Shown: positions 1-11,000 of the stretch, in pieces | Position numbering within the stretch: the first letter of the stretch is position 1 | Layout of the letters: each line of letters opens with the position of its first letter | NCBI RefSeq assembly: GCF_002896555.1 | Contig: NZ_MNLH01000003.1 | Span: 62,001-126,000 of the forward strand | Direction: 5' to 3' | Origin: Gardnerella coleohominis | GTDB taxonomy: Bacteria; Actinomycetota; Actinomycetes; Actinomycetales; Bifidobacteriaceae | DNA: 64,000 nucleotides | The notes under the pieces: generated by a model | Told to the model about the DNA's origin: nothing | Database searches by the model: none | The model's input: the letters and a program-made list of their open reading frames with translations, nothing else | Position numbers and translations under genes: made by a program

Positions 1-1
1 T

Positions 2-367
2 TTGCATGTTCCTCAAGAAGTGCTACCTATAAAAATGGCAACATCATTGCAAATGCATATGACTTCTTTGCCTGAATCTTACGAGTTAAGAGATGTGATT
101 GCGTCAAATATTGTAAGAGGACTGCGCTCGCGTTTAGCTGATTTTGTAGAAAAGTATCCGAATAATTCGTCTGATTTGCTTAATGAAGTTAATGAAGTTT
201 GCTGGACTCTTGGACGTGAAGTCAGCGTGCATCCTGTGGATGGAGATGTTGTTAAGGGTGTTGCTTTGAGAATTGGAGAAGATGCTTCGCTTACGATTCG
301 CAAAGATTCAGGAGAAGAAGTTGTTGTTAAAAGCGGTGATGTGAACGCTGTTGCGTATGAAAAATGA
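2..367 (+). CDS. birA: Biotin-protein ligase, C-terminal part (cut by window edge)
   Basis: This is the last ~121 codons of an open frame that enters from the left edge, so the true start is not visible. The visible part runs from a central-domain helix (residues ~25-55) into a small beta-barrel C-terminal domain that ends GDVNAVAYE. That ending is typical of biotin-[acetyl-CoA-carboxylase] ligases (BirA/BPL). The family activates biotin to biotinyl-AMP and attaches it to the lysine of a biotin carboxyl carrier domain. A substrate is encoded 1 kb downstream, in the biotin carboxylase/BCCP chain, with the biotin importer bioY between them, which supports the call. No N-terminal regulatory HTH can be judged because the 5' part is missing. 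The catalytic core is also outside the window, so the assignment rests on the C-terminal domain and on context. Confidence 0.8.
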   Translation: MHVPQEVLPIKMATSLQMHMTSLPESYELRDVIASNIVRGLRSRLADFVEKYPNNSSDLLNEVNEVCWTLGREVSVHPVDGDVVKGVALRIGEDASLTIRKDSGEEVVVKSGDVNAVAYEK

Positions 368-400
368 GATTTAAATAAAGCGTACGCTATGACTTGCTTT

Positions 401-476
401 CTGCACTAGTGTCTCATTTTGCTTGTTTTAAGACACTAGTGCAGTTGTCGTTCTGCATTAGTGTCTCAAAACAAGC
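401..476. repeat. Overlapping inverted repeats that could form two exclusive hairpins
   Basis: Positions 401-414 (CTGCACTAGTGTCT) are perfectly complementary to 431-444. The segment 421-444 is also complementary, with two mismatches in 24, to 453-476. The middle arm can therefore pair upstream or downstream but not both. No T-run follows either hairpin, so neither is a classical terminator. The element lies between the convergent birA and bioY genes. Confidence 0.7.
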
Positions 477-479
477 GTA

Positions 480-518
480 GTGGAACATTTGCCGGAGATT
501 TTCCGACAAATGCTCCAC
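480..518. terminator. Stem-loop between convergent birA and bioY
   Basis: An interrupted stem of GTGGA/TCCAC, CATTTG/CAAATG and CGGA/TCCG closes a five-base loop. It lies 16 bp past the bioY stop and between two converging genes, so it probably ends transcription from one or both sides. The T-run is poor on both strands. Confidence 0.5.
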
Positions 519-533
519 TTATAGAAGTTATGT

Positions 534-1193
534 TTAGTTGTTAGCGCGCTTCTTATTAAGAACGTTGTAGAATCCGGAGCAAACCGCGCTAGCAACAAAG
601 GCCTTAATTAAATCGCCAATCATGAAGATAATCAAGGTTGCTGCAGCAGTTGAAAGTGGCATGCCGGTTAAGTAGCTTTGGCCAAAAATGCCGAATGCGT
701 AAATAACAATCGTGCCGATTATGGAAGCTACAGCGTAAGTGCTGAAACGTGCGAAAGTCTTTTTGAATGAACGTTCTGGCATCATAGCGTCAAGAGCTAC
801 ATCAAATACGCGCTTCAAAGCGGCAGTTGCTGCAACGCCAAAAATAAAGCCAACAAGGAAGCCTGCGGTTGGTCCTACGAAGGCAACCCAACCGGCCTTA
901 CCGCCAGCGAACACAGGCATGCCGGCAGCGCCAATAGCAAGATACATAATTACTGAGGCCACGCCTTTGCGCCAATTCAAGGTTAAACCAGCAATGCACA
1001 AAACAAGAGTTTGCAAGGTAATCGGCACAGGAGTAACAGGATAAATATAAATTGCGCCTGCCATAGTAGAAAGAGCCAAAAGCACAGTAAGAAGAGCTGG
1101 CTTAGAAATCCAAATTGCGGCTGCTTTCAACTTGTTTGCAACTGTTGCTCCATTGAATGCTGATGCTGCATTGTTTTTGTTCATGTTAGTCAT
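534..1193 (-). CDS. bioY: Biotin transporter S component BioY
   Basis: The 219-residue protein is very hydrophobic, with about six membrane segments. It carries the hallmark BioY stretch around VTPVPITLQTLVLCIAG (residues ~50-70), followed by a Gly-rich region (GPTAGFLVGFIFG, ~105-117). BioY is the substrate-binding subunit of the ECF-type biotin importer. No EcfA/EcfT energizing genes are in this window, so it would work alone or share an ECF module encoded elsewhere. The ATG at 1193 is chosen because GAAAGAAGG precedes it at a good distance; an upstream in-frame start at 1241 would add a basic 16-residue extension with no ribosome site. It is divergent from the biotin-dependent carboxylase gene and convergent with birA, so three biotin-related genes are adjacent. 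Confidence 0.92.
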   Translation of the reverse strand: MTNMNKNNAASAFNGATVANKLKAAAIWISKPALLTVLLALSTMAGAIYIYPVTPVPITLQTLVLCIAGLTLNWRKGVASVIMYLAIGAAGMPVFAGGKAGWVAFVGPTAGFLVGFIFGVAATAALKRVFDVALDAMMPERSFKKTFARFSTYAVASIIGTIVIYAFGIFGQSYLTGMPLSTAAATLIIFMIGDLIKAFVASAVCSGFYNVLNKKRANN

Positions 1194-1240
1194 GAAAACC
1201 TTCTTTCGTTTTTTAAACGTTTTCCGTTTCGCTAAACACA

Positions 1241-1253
1241 TTACGTGCCGTAA
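1241..1253. promoter_or_regulatory. Palindrome in the bioY/accC divergent region (candidate operator)
   Basis: TTACG-TGC-CGTAA is a perfect 5-bp-arm inverted repeat in the 156-bp region from which bioY and the carboxylase gene diverge. A second short one, AAACG-N5-CGTTT, lies at 1215-1229. Either could bind a biotin-responsive regulator, but no known motif was matched. Confidence 0.25.
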
Positions 1254-1349
1254 AAATCATGTGCATTGGAGAAGTGTACAAAATTTTGTGCAAGCTTTTG
1301 TGTATGTTGGCTCATACTAAAACGCGAATTTTCCGATATTTTTTATCGT

Positions 1350-3308
1350 ATGGTTACGAATATCAAAAAATTACTCATCGCTAATCGCGGTGAAATCGCT
1401 TTGCGTGTTATCCGCACGGCGCATGAAATGGGCATTTCTACGGTTGCTATTTACGCGCCAACAGATCGCAATGCTCAATTTGTAGAAATGGCAGATGAAG
1501 CGTACGCGCTTTCAGGAGACACCTATCGCGATACTTATTTGAATGAAGACGCGATTCTTGACATTATTCAAAGAAGTGGTGCTGACGCAGTACATCCAGG
1601 CTATGGATTCTTATCTGAAGTTGCATCTTTCGCGCAGAAAGTCAACGATGCTGGTGTGATTTGGATTGGACCTCGTCCAGAAGCGCTGATTGATTTAGGG
1701 GATAAGATCACAGCTAGACGAGTTGCAGTACGCGCAAAAGTACCTCCTGTTCCAGGAATCTCAGATCCAGTAAAAGATATTCGAGAGCTTTTAACATTTG
1801 CGCAAACTCACGGTTACCCGGTTATGATGAAGCGCACTGATGGCGGTGGCGGACGAGGCATTACCGTTGTGCATAACGACGACGAGTTGCGCGGTTTTTA
1901 TATGAATCACGACGCTTTGCAAGGCGGAGATTTAGACGAATACTTTATTGAACGCTTTATAGATAAAGCTCGTCACGTCGAAACACAATGTGGACGTGAC
2001 AGTCATGGGAATTTCACCGTATATTCCACGCGCGATTGCTCTGTGCAGCGCCGCAATCAAAAGTTAGTTGAGGAGGCTCCTGCGCCGTTCTTAACGGACG
2101 ATGAGAATGATCAGCTTCGCAGATATTCTCGTAACCTATTTGAAGCTGTTGATTACGTGGGCCTTGGCACGTGTGAATATATGGTGACTTCTCAGCATAA
2201 GGTTTACTTCCTAGAAGTTAATCCGCGTTTGCAAGTCGAGCACACTGTTAGTGAGGAAGTTAGTGGACTTGATTTAGTTCGCGAGCAATTAAATATTGCA
2301 AATGGCAAGAATCTTACTAAAGATCCAGAGCCGCGAGGACACAGTTTTGAGCTTCGTATTACTTCTGAAGATCCTGCAACTAATTTGACTCCAAGTTCTG
2401 GAACTTTGACGAAAATCAAGTGGCCTTCTGGACCTGGAGTTCGTGTTGACTTTGGCGTAGAAGAAGGAGATAACGTATCTCCAAAATTTGATTCTATGAT
2501 GGGCAAGTTAATTATAACTGCACAAAGTCGTGAAGCTGCTGTAGCTCGAGTTCGTCGTGCTTTGAAGGAATTATGCATTGAGGGCGTGCCAACACCTGCA
2601 AAACTTTTTGAGCAGATTTTTAACGATCCAGAGTTTACTGCTGAAAATCACAGTTTTGACGTATCTACTAAGTGGATGGAACGCAAGTATTTGAATCGTG
2701 TTCCTGCAGCTTCTTTGGGCGGGCAGCCAGCATCTCTTGTTTCTGGTCAGGTTTCAGGTGAGCCTGAAAATAAGCAGCCTGCTATGGAATCATTCGTAAT
2801 TGAAGTCGATAACAAGCGCGTAAAGCTTACAATTCCTCAAGATATTGTCGATAATCTTACTGGTTCCGCACGAGTACGTAGTGTTTCCAGAGTTTCGCAG
2901 CCTCTTCGTGGTCGTAGTCTTCGCGGAGATACGCATAAAAATGAGGAGCAAAAGCAGATTCCTGGTGTTATAGCTGCTCCTATGCAAGCTGTTATTACGC
3001 GCGTGAATGTTGCTGAAGGTCAGAAGGTTGCTAAAGGTGATTTGCTGGCTGTTCTTGAGTCTATGAAGATGGAAAATTACGTGTATGCTCCAGCTGCTGG
3101 AACTATTACAGGTATTTTTGTAAGTCCTGGAGATGGCGTTGAAGCTGGCGCAAAAATCGTGACTATTGATATATCCGGTAGTTCGAAGAGCGGCGCAAAT
3201 AAGTCTGAAGATTCTAACAATTCTGAAGATTCCAACAAGTCTGAAAATAATGCGAATACTGCAAATTCTGCTGAGTCTGCTGAAAAGTCGGAAGGAGAGC
3301 AGAAATAA
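1350..3308 (+). CDS. accC: Acyl-CoA carboxylase alpha chain: biotin carboxylase + BCCP
   Basis: The 652-residue chain starts MVTNIKKLLIANRGEIALRV, the standard opening of a biotin carboxylase. It has the ATP-grasp glycine loop GGGGRGI (near residue 168) and the active-site region FLEVNPRLQVEHTVSE (~residue 290). After a linker, a biotinyl domain has ESMKMENY with the biotin-accepting Lys573. It carboxylates its own biotin with ATP and bicarbonate and hands it to the beta chain for malonyl-CoA (or propionyl-CoA) synthesis. The start at 1350 matches the family; an upstream in-frame start would add 28 unrelated residues. The last ~40 residues after BCCP are an unusual Ser/Asn/Glu-rich tail built from repeated SEDSNN-like units. 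The stop overlaps the next start by one base (TAATG), so translation is probably coupled. Confidence 0.95.
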   Translation: MVTNIKKLLIANRGEIALRVIRTAHEMGISTVAIYAPTDRNAQFVEMADEAYALSGDTYRDTYLNEDAILDIIQRSGADAVHPGYGFLSEVASFAQKVNDAGVIWIGPRPEALIDLGDKITARRVAVRAKVPPVPGISDPVKDIRELLTFAQTHGYPVMMKRTDGGGGRGITVVHNDDELRGFYMNHDALQGGDLDEYFIERFIDKARHVETQCGRDSHGNFTVYSTRDCSVQRRNQKLVEEAPAPFLTDDENDQLRRYSRNLFEAVDYVGLGTCEYMVTSQHKVYFLEVNPRLQVEHTVSEEVSGLDLVREQLNIANGKNLTKDPEPRGHSFELRITSEDPATNLTPSSGTLTKIKWPSGPGVRVDFGVEEGDNVSPKFDSMMGKLIITAQSREAAVARVRRALKELCIEGVPTPAKLFEQIFNDPEFTAENHSFDVSTKWMERKYLNRVPAASLGGQPASLVSGQVSGEPENKQPAMESFVIEVDNKRVKLTIPQDIVDNLTGSARVRSVSRVSQPLRGRSLRGDTHKNEEQKQIPGVIAAPMQAVITRVNVAEGQKVAKGDLLAVLESMKMENYVYAPAAGTITGIFVSPGDGVEAGAKIVTIDISGSSKSGANKSEDSNNSEDSNKSENNANTANSAESAEKSEGEQK

Positions 3309-4936
3309 TGAGTGCCTTAGTAAAAGATAGGTCATCTCTTCTAACAAAAAATTCGAGTTCAAAATCCGATTCAGAAGAGCAAACTTTGCAGCCAAGACGT
3401 GGAAAAGCAGCCGTTCAGCATGCAGCTCAATTAGCTAGAGATGCTGAGCAAACAGCTTGCGAACGTCAGCATGCAAAAGGAAAAGGCACTGCACGAGAGC
3501 GCCTAGATTTGCTTTTTGACACCGGATCATTCGTGGAAATCGGACGTTTTAACGGCGGCGACATTAATAACGATGTTGCCGGATGCGCTGTAATCACTGG
3601 TTTTGGTGAAGTTTATGGCCGAAAAGTTGCAGTTTATGCGCAAGACTTTTCTGTTAAAGGTGGAACTTTAGGCAAAGCTGAAGGTGAGAAAATCTGCCAT
3701 CTTTTGGATATGGCTTTAGAGCTTCGAGTGCCTGTTGTTGCAGTAATTGATTCCGGTGGTGCGCGTATTCAAGAAGGCGTTAGTGCGCTTATGCAGTACG
3801 GACGAATCTTCAAAAAAACTTGTGAAGCAAGCGGTTTAATTCCGCAAATCTCACTAATTCTTGGTCCTTGCGCTGGTGGTGCAGTTTATTGCCCTGCGCT
3901 AACTGATTTGATTATTATGACTCGCGAACATTCAAACATGTTCGTTACCGGCCCGGATGTTGTTAAAGCTGCAACAGGCGAGGCTATTAGCATGGACGAT
4001 TTGGGCGGCGGACTTGTGCATAACGCAACTTCCGGAGTTGCTCACTATTTGGGTGAAGATGAAGCTGACGCAATCGATTATGCGCGCACGATTTTGGCTT
4101 ATTTGCCATCTAGCTGCGAGTCTGAGCCTCCTACTTTTGCGTATTCTGCTACTCGTGCAGATCGTGAAACTGCGCGAGAATTAGCAAATATCGTGCCTGA
4201 TAACGATCGTCAGCCTTATGACGTGCTTGACGTAATTCGCAGAATCGTTGATTACGGTGAGTTTGTGCAAGTTCAGGAATTGTATGCTGCTTCTGCAGTA
4301 GTCGGTTTTGCTTGCATTGAAGGGCATCCTGTTGGGATCGTGGCAAATCAGCCTAAAGTAAACGCTGGTATTTTGGATGTTAATTCTTCCGAAAAAGTAG
4401 CGCGATTTGTGCGATTATGTGATGCTTTTAATCTTCCAGTCGTTACCCTGGTTGATACGCCTGGTTATAAGCCGGGATCAGATCAAGAGCATGCTGGAAT
4501 TATTCGTAGGGGCGCAAAAGTGATTTACGCTTACGCGAATGCTCAAGTTCCGCTTGTAACAGTGATTTTGCGCAAAGCTTTTGGTGGAGCTTACATTGTT
4601 ATGGGCTCGAAATCTATGGGTGCTGACGTAAATTACGCTTGGCCAACCAGCCAGATTGCTGTTTTAGGCGCTCAAGGTGCTGTGAATATTATTCATCGAA
4701 AAGATTTACATAAAGCAAAAGAACGCGGTCAAGATGTGGATGCTTTGCGTAAAAAACTTGTTGACGAATACGAGGCAACTACTGTTAATGCAAATCTTTC
4801 GCTAGAAACTGGTCAGATTGATGCAATGATCGACCCTGAGCAGACTCGCGATATGATATCTGGTTCTCTGAGTCTTTTACGTAGCAAAAAGCGCGTTTCG
4901 AGGACCGGTAAGCATCATGGTAATCAGCCTATGTAA
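3308..4936 (+). CDS. accD: Acyl-CoA carboxylase beta chain (carboxyltransferase)
   Basis: This 542-residue protein belongs to the AccD5/PccB carboxyltransferase family. It shows two crotonase-like halves. The N-terminal half has KGKGTARERLDLLFD and DSGGARIQEGV. The C-terminal half has VDTPGYKPGSDQEHAGIIRRGAK and the glycine pair in KAFGGAYIVMGSKSMGAD. These loops form the two oxyanion holes that bind acyl-CoA and carboxybiotin. It would transfer the carboxyl group from the biotinylated alpha chain to acetyl-CoA, feeding malonyl-CoA to the FAS encoded 72 bp downstream. The first 40 residues are a polar Ser-rich extension. The substrate (acetyl- or propionyl-CoA) cannot be read from the sequence alone; the fas neighbour favours acetyl-CoA. 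Confidence 0.93.
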   Translation: MSALVKDRSSLLTKNSSSKSDSEEQTLQPRRGKAAVQHAAQLARDAEQTACERQHAKGKGTARERLDLLFDTGSFVEIGRFNGGDINNDVAGCAVITGFGEVYGRKVAVYAQDFSVKGGTLGKAEGEKICHLLDMALELRVPVVAVIDSGGARIQEGVSALMQYGRIFKKTCEASGLIPQISLILGPCAGGAVYCPALTDLIIMTREHSNMFVTGPDVVKAATGEAISMDDLGGGLVHNATSGVAHYLGEDEADAIDYARTILAYLPSSCESEPPTFAYSATRADRETARELANIVPDNDRQPYDVLDVIRRIVDYGEFVQVQELYAASAVVGFACIEGHPVGIVANQPKVNAGILDVNSSEKVARFVRLCDAFNLPVVTLVDTPGYKPGSDQEHAGIIRRGAKVIYAYANAQVPLVTVILRKAFGGAYIVMGSKSMGADVNYAWPTSQIAVLGAQGAVNIIHRKDLHKAKERGQDVDALRKKLVDEYEATTVNANLSLETGQIDAMIDPEQTRDMISGSLSLLRSKKRVSRTGKHHGNQPM

Positions 4937-5008
4937 ATGAATCAATCAGTTATTGAATATTGAATTTATAAAAAGATCTAAATCAGATATCAACGAGAAG
5001 GAAATATC

Positions 5009-8000
5009 ATGACAACATACTTTTTTGATCGACTCGCTAAAGATCCTCACGTGCTTGCTTTCGCAGGACAATCAACTCCATGGGTTGATGCTCTTCGATC
5101 CTTGCGCGATGACGCAGAATTAGATGCTGAGCTTCACCGTTACGAATCAAGCGCAAAAGCATTATTGTCTCCAATTTACGCTGAATTATTAGCTAACGCA
5201 GGTGGAGACATGAACGTATTTGATGCAATTGATAATAAGCATATTCATGCATCAGATGCACAATTAAGCGTTCCTGGAATTGCTTTAGCACAGTTAGGCG
5301 CAGTGCTTGATTTAACTAATCTTGGTTATAACTTTGAAGTTAATAAGCCATATTCTGTACTCGGTCATTCTCAAGGTGTGATTGCAGCAAGAATGGTTGA
5401 AGCTCGCATTAAAGCTGGATCTTGGCAGAAAGCTCGCACTCAAATAGAAGAATTACTTGCTTGCGCTTACATAATTGGAGCAGCAGGTGATCGCGAATCG
5501 CGTATGCTTGAAATTTCCGGTGATGGTGATTTAACCCCAATGCTTTCTCTTAAAGGCGTTACTGAAAAGCAAGCAAAAGCATTGATTGCACGTGTTGAAC
5601 GCACTAAAGGCACAATATCGATTGCTGTAAAAAATTCTCGCAATCACGTTGTGCTTTCAGGATATCCAGAAGATATGGAAGCTGTTGCAAACGAAGCGCA
5701 GAAAGAATCTAAGCGTTCTAAGAAATTGCGTGAGATGAAAGTGCGCGGCGGATCCGTATTTTCTCCTGTAGCTGAATATTTAGACGTAACTGTTCCATTC
5801 CATTCTCCAATGATGGAAGCTGCAGTTAAGCAGGCTGAAGATTGGGCTGATGAAGCTGGTTTGAATGTAGAACTTGTGCGCACTCTAGCAGATGAAGTAT
5901 TAGTTAAGCCTGTTGATTGGTCTGAGCTTGTTAAAAATGTGCTTGAAAACACAGACGCGCGCTCGCTTTGGGTTATAGATATGGGTCCTGGAGAAGTACT
6001 TGGAAAGCTTACCGGTGTGCTTGTTCAAGGTACTGGCGCTGGAGTAGTTGAAGCTGCTTCAGTGAATTCTCGCGCAAAGCTTTCAACAATGGATTGCGCT
6101 CCTGCTCGTACGGGATGCTGGGATGATTTTGCACCTCGCGTTATTGAAACTCCTGCAGGAAATAAAGTTCTTACAAAGTTCAGCAAACTGACTGGTAAAG
6201 CTCCTGTGCTTCTTGCAGGTATGACTCCAACAACCGTGGAGCCGGAAATCGTTGCTGCAGCTGCAAATGCTGGATATTGGGCAGAGCTTGCTGGCGGTGG
6301 TCAAGTTACCGCTGAAGTTTTTGATCGTCATATGAATTCTCTTACAAAGCAGCTTAACGAAGGTTCTACTGTTGAGTTCAATGCTATGTTTATGGACCGT
6401 TACTTGTGGAATTTGCAATTTGGTTCAAAGAGAATAGTTTCAAAGAAACGTCAATCTGGTGCTCCTATTGATGGCGTTGTAATTTCCGCTGGCATACCTG
6501 AATTAGATGAAGCAAAAGAGTTGGTTGCTTCTTTGCATTCAGACGGATTCTCCTATGTGGCATTTAAGCCTGGAACTGTTGATCAAATTCGTCAAGTTGT
6601 GAGAATTGCGAAAGCTGTTGCTCCAGCGATGATTATTGCACAAGTTGAAGGAGGATCTGCAGGCGGACACCACTCTTGGGAATCGCTTGACGATTTGTTG
6701 ATTTCAACATACGCGCAAGTTCGTGAATGCGATAATTTGGTACTTGTTGCCGGCGGTGGTATCGGTACTCCTTCTCGCGCTGCAGATTATATTTCTGGAC
6801 AGTGGGCGAATGAATATGATTTGCCTAATATGCCAGTTGATGCTGTGATGATTGGTACAGCTGCAATGACCGCTAAAGAAGCGCATACAAGTCCTGAAGT
6901 AAAGCGCATGCTTGTAGAAACTCCTGGAATTGTAGCTCCAAAAGCTTCTAGTGTTGAAGGATTTGATGATGATCCATTTGCTCCAATGGGAGAGCGTTGG
7001 GTTCCTTCTGGTGGTGTAGTTGGCGGAGTTACAAGTGGTTTAAGCCATTTGCATGCAGATATTTACGAGTTAGAAAACGCTTCTGCTCGCTGTGGTCGCT
7101 TGCTTGTTCATATGATGAAGCATCCTGAAGAACTTGAAACTCGCAGAGATGAGGTTATTAGCGCGCTTAATGCCACAGCTAAGCCATATTTTGGCGATGT
7201 TGAAACTATGACTTATGCGCAATTTGCTCAAAGATTCCTTGATTTAACTTATCCTTGGGTTGATCCTACTTACGCGGATCGCTACTTGCATTTGCTCCAG
7301 CGTATTGAAGCTCGTCTTATTTCTCAGGATTCTGGTGAGTTTACTTCGATTTTGCCAACTCGCGCGCAAGTTAGCGAACATCCTCAAGATGCTTTGGATG
7401 CGTTACTTGAAGCTTTGCCTCAAGCTCGTGAACTTAACGTTGTGCCAATGGATGCCGCTTGGTTCCCAACTTTGGTTCGCGAATATCCTAAGCCAATGCC
7501 ATTCGTGCCAGTTATTGACAATGATTTGCTGCGCTGGTGGGGTCAAGATCAGCTTTGGCAGTCTGAAGATTCGCGTTATTCAGCGGATGCTGTGCGCGTA
7601 ATACCTGGCCCTATTTCCGTGGCTGGTATCACGACTATGGATGAGCCGATCGCGGATATTCTCGGTCGTTTCGAAGCAGCTATGATGCAGCGCGCTAAAG
7701 ATTTAGAGTTAGATGAGAATAAATTAGACAAGAGCAAATCTGATAAGAATAAGTCTTCTAAGTCTGATAAGTCTTCTGAATCTTCTGAATCTTCCGAATG
7801 CTATGAGCCTAAAGCTTTTAGTCAGATTTCAGATGCTAAAAATGTTGAAGCTTACGTGCGTGCATGCCCGAATATTTCTTGGGTTGGCCATGTGACTTCT
7901 AATCCGGCTTATGGTACTAATCTTGGCGATGAAAATTATGTGATTAGCGTTATTAGCGAGAAAAATGACGTTATTCAGCTTGATTTAGACGTTAAGTTGG

Positions 8001-11000
8001 ACACATTCTGGGATGACGAGAATTCAAATGATTCTGATAATTCTAAGAAGAATTCTCAAAAGACTGGCAATAAGTCTTCTAATAAGTTGCCTAAGATTAA
8101 GCATGCTGTGCGAGATATTGTTATTCCGCTTACAGTTGACGCAAGTCGAGCAGGAAGCATACCGGTAGTTGACCGTGAACGCTTACCAAAGCACGTGTAC
8201 GATATGCTTGCAGCAACCGCAGGTATTGGAAACACGGCGATTACAGGTGACGTACTCGAATCTATGCCAAAGATTGAAACAGCTGGAACAGAATCTGAAT
8301 TACCAGAAGATTTGCTTAACGAATGTTATGAGAAATCTCCATTTGGATTAGTTCACTCATCTTATACTTTCTCTCGCAATCTTGGAATTGATCACGAGTC
8401 AGCTACTGCTGGAAGACTCCCAGATGGGTTGCTTGCTTCTCGCATTGTGCCTGACGCTTTAGTTGGACCTGCTTGGCCAACTATTTACTCGGCTTTAGGC
8501 TCTGTGATGGTAGATGGTTACCCTGTTATTGAAGGCCTTCTCAACGCTGTTCATTTAGATCACTTAGTTGAGCTAGATGTTGATGCTGAAGATTTCCGCA
8601 AGTATGTTGATAAAAAGATCAACTTACTCGGATGGGCAGAGCCTTACGCTGAATCTGCTTCCGGACGCGTTGTAACAATTCACGTAATTCATACTGCAGC
8701 TGATGGAACTCGTTTGGCTCACGAAACAGAGCGCTTTGCAATTCGCGGACGCAGCTTTAGCTCAGCACTTCCTGTGCCAGCTGCACAGTATGGTGATTCT
8801 GCAGAATTACACGGATACGAAGTTGAGGACACTCCTCGTCGTGCTTTGCGCAGAGTAGTAATTCGTGCGCCACACGATATGACCGCTTTCGCTCGTACTT
8901 CTGGAGATTTCAATCCAATCCACACTTCTAAGCGTGGGGCTGCAATTTCTGGACTTTCTGCACCTCTTGTACACGGAATGTGGCTTTCTGCAACAGCTCA
9001 GCATGTAGCTCAAGCAGTTGACGCAAAGGGCGCTCGCTATGAGTTAATCGGCTGGTCTTACAACATGTACGGCATGGTTCAGCTTGATGACGAAGTAGAA
9101 ATTACAGTTGAGCGCGTTGGTAAAGTTCGCCGCGGCGGTCTCGCTTTGGAAGTTACATGCCGAGTTAACGGGCAAATTGTGTCTAAAGCCAGTGCGCTTA
9201 CTCGCGCTCCACGAGCAGCATTCGTATACCCGGGTCAGGGTATTCAAAAGCAAGGAATGTCTCTGGATGAGAGAGCAAAATCGCCTGCAGTGCGTGATAC
9301 TTGGGAAAGAGCTGATAAGCTTACTCGCGAAAAGCTTGGATTCTCAATCCTCGCAGTTGTGCGTGATAATCCTAAGGAGCTTACAGCTCACGGCGTAACT
9401 TACCGTCATCCTGAGGGATTGCTGAATTTGACGCAGTTCACGCAGGTTGCGCTTGCAACAGTTGCTTTTGCTCAAACAGCTCGTCTTCGTGAAGCAGGAT
9501 GCGATATTTGGCCTGCATACTTTGCTGGTCACTCGCTTGGCGAATACAATGCTTTAAGCTCCTTCGCGCAAATTATTCCGCTCGAAACTGTGCTTGAATT
9601 AGTATTCCATCGCGGATCTACCATGCATCATTTGATTGAGCGAGACGCACAAGGTCGCTCAAACTATCGCATGGGCGCGCTTCGACCAAACCAGTTCGGT
9701 GTGGACGATGAAGGCGTTAACGCTTACGTTGACGGCATTTCTAAAGCTACTGGTGAATTCTTGCAAATTGTAAACTACAATTTGGCTGGTCAACAGTATG
9801 CGATTGCTGGAACGGTTAAAGGTTTGAAGGCCTTGGCTGCAGACGCTTCTAAGCGAGCAAAAGAATATGGTGGTAAGCCGCCGTTCATGTTTGTTCCTGG
9901 AATTGACGTGCCATTCCATTCTCGTGTGCTTCGCAAAGGTGTGCCGGAATTCCGCGATAAGCTTGATTCACTTCTCCCAGAGAATATTGACTATTCTCGT
10001 TTAGTTGGAAGATATATTCCTAACTTAGTAGCTGTGCCTTTCGAGCTTACTCGTGAATTTGCACAGAAGATTTTGGATGTTGTTCCATCTGAGCGTATTG
10101 AAGCAGCTTTGGAAGATGAAACTACGTGGAAATCTTATGCAGATGATGAGCAGAAGCTTGGTAGATTGCTTCTTACAGAGCTTCTTTCATGGCAGTTCGC
10201 TTCTCCAGTTCGCTGGATTGAAACGCAGGCTCTTATGTTTGCAGATCGCGCTCGCGGTGGTCTTGGCGTTGAAGAATACGTGGAAGTTGGTTTAGGAAAC
10301 GCTCCAACTTTGGCAAATCTTGGTGCTAAAACTCTAGCTTTGCCGCAGTTTAGTGGCGAAAAGGTAACTGTTTATAACGTTGGCAGAGATGAAGGTCGCG
10401 TTTATATGACAGACACGGATTCGCTTGTGCCAGAAGTATTTGCTGAGGAAGATAGTACGGCTGAAGCTGCTTCTGCTGCTCCTGCTGGTTCTACTACTAC
10501 TTCTACTACTGCGAATGCTGCTCCTGCCGCTGCTGTGCCGTCTGCCGCTCCTGCTTCGGCTCTTTCGGCTCCTGCCCCTGCAGCAAGCGGACCTGTAGCA
10601 GACTTGCCATTCAAAGCATCTGACGCAATCTCAATGCTTATTGCCTATAGTGCAAAAATCCGTCTTGACCAAATTGGCGATACGGATACAACGGATACTC
10701 TTACAAACGGCGTATCTTCGCGCAGAAACCAGCTTCTTATGGATATTAGCTCCGAGCTTGGCGTGGCAAGCGTGGATGGTGCAGCAGAAGCTCCAATGAG
10801 TGCTCTTCGTAAGTTGGTTGATTCCGTTGCTCCACGCTATAAGGCTTTTGGTGCTGTGCTTTCCGATATTGTGCGCGAACGTTTACGTGCGCTTTTCGGT
10901 GCAGCAGGCGTGAAGCCAGCGCAAATTGATAAGCGTATTTTGGAAGTTTGGCAGTTAGGTGAAGGCTGGCGTGCTCACGTGCTTGCAGCTTTGGTTTTGC

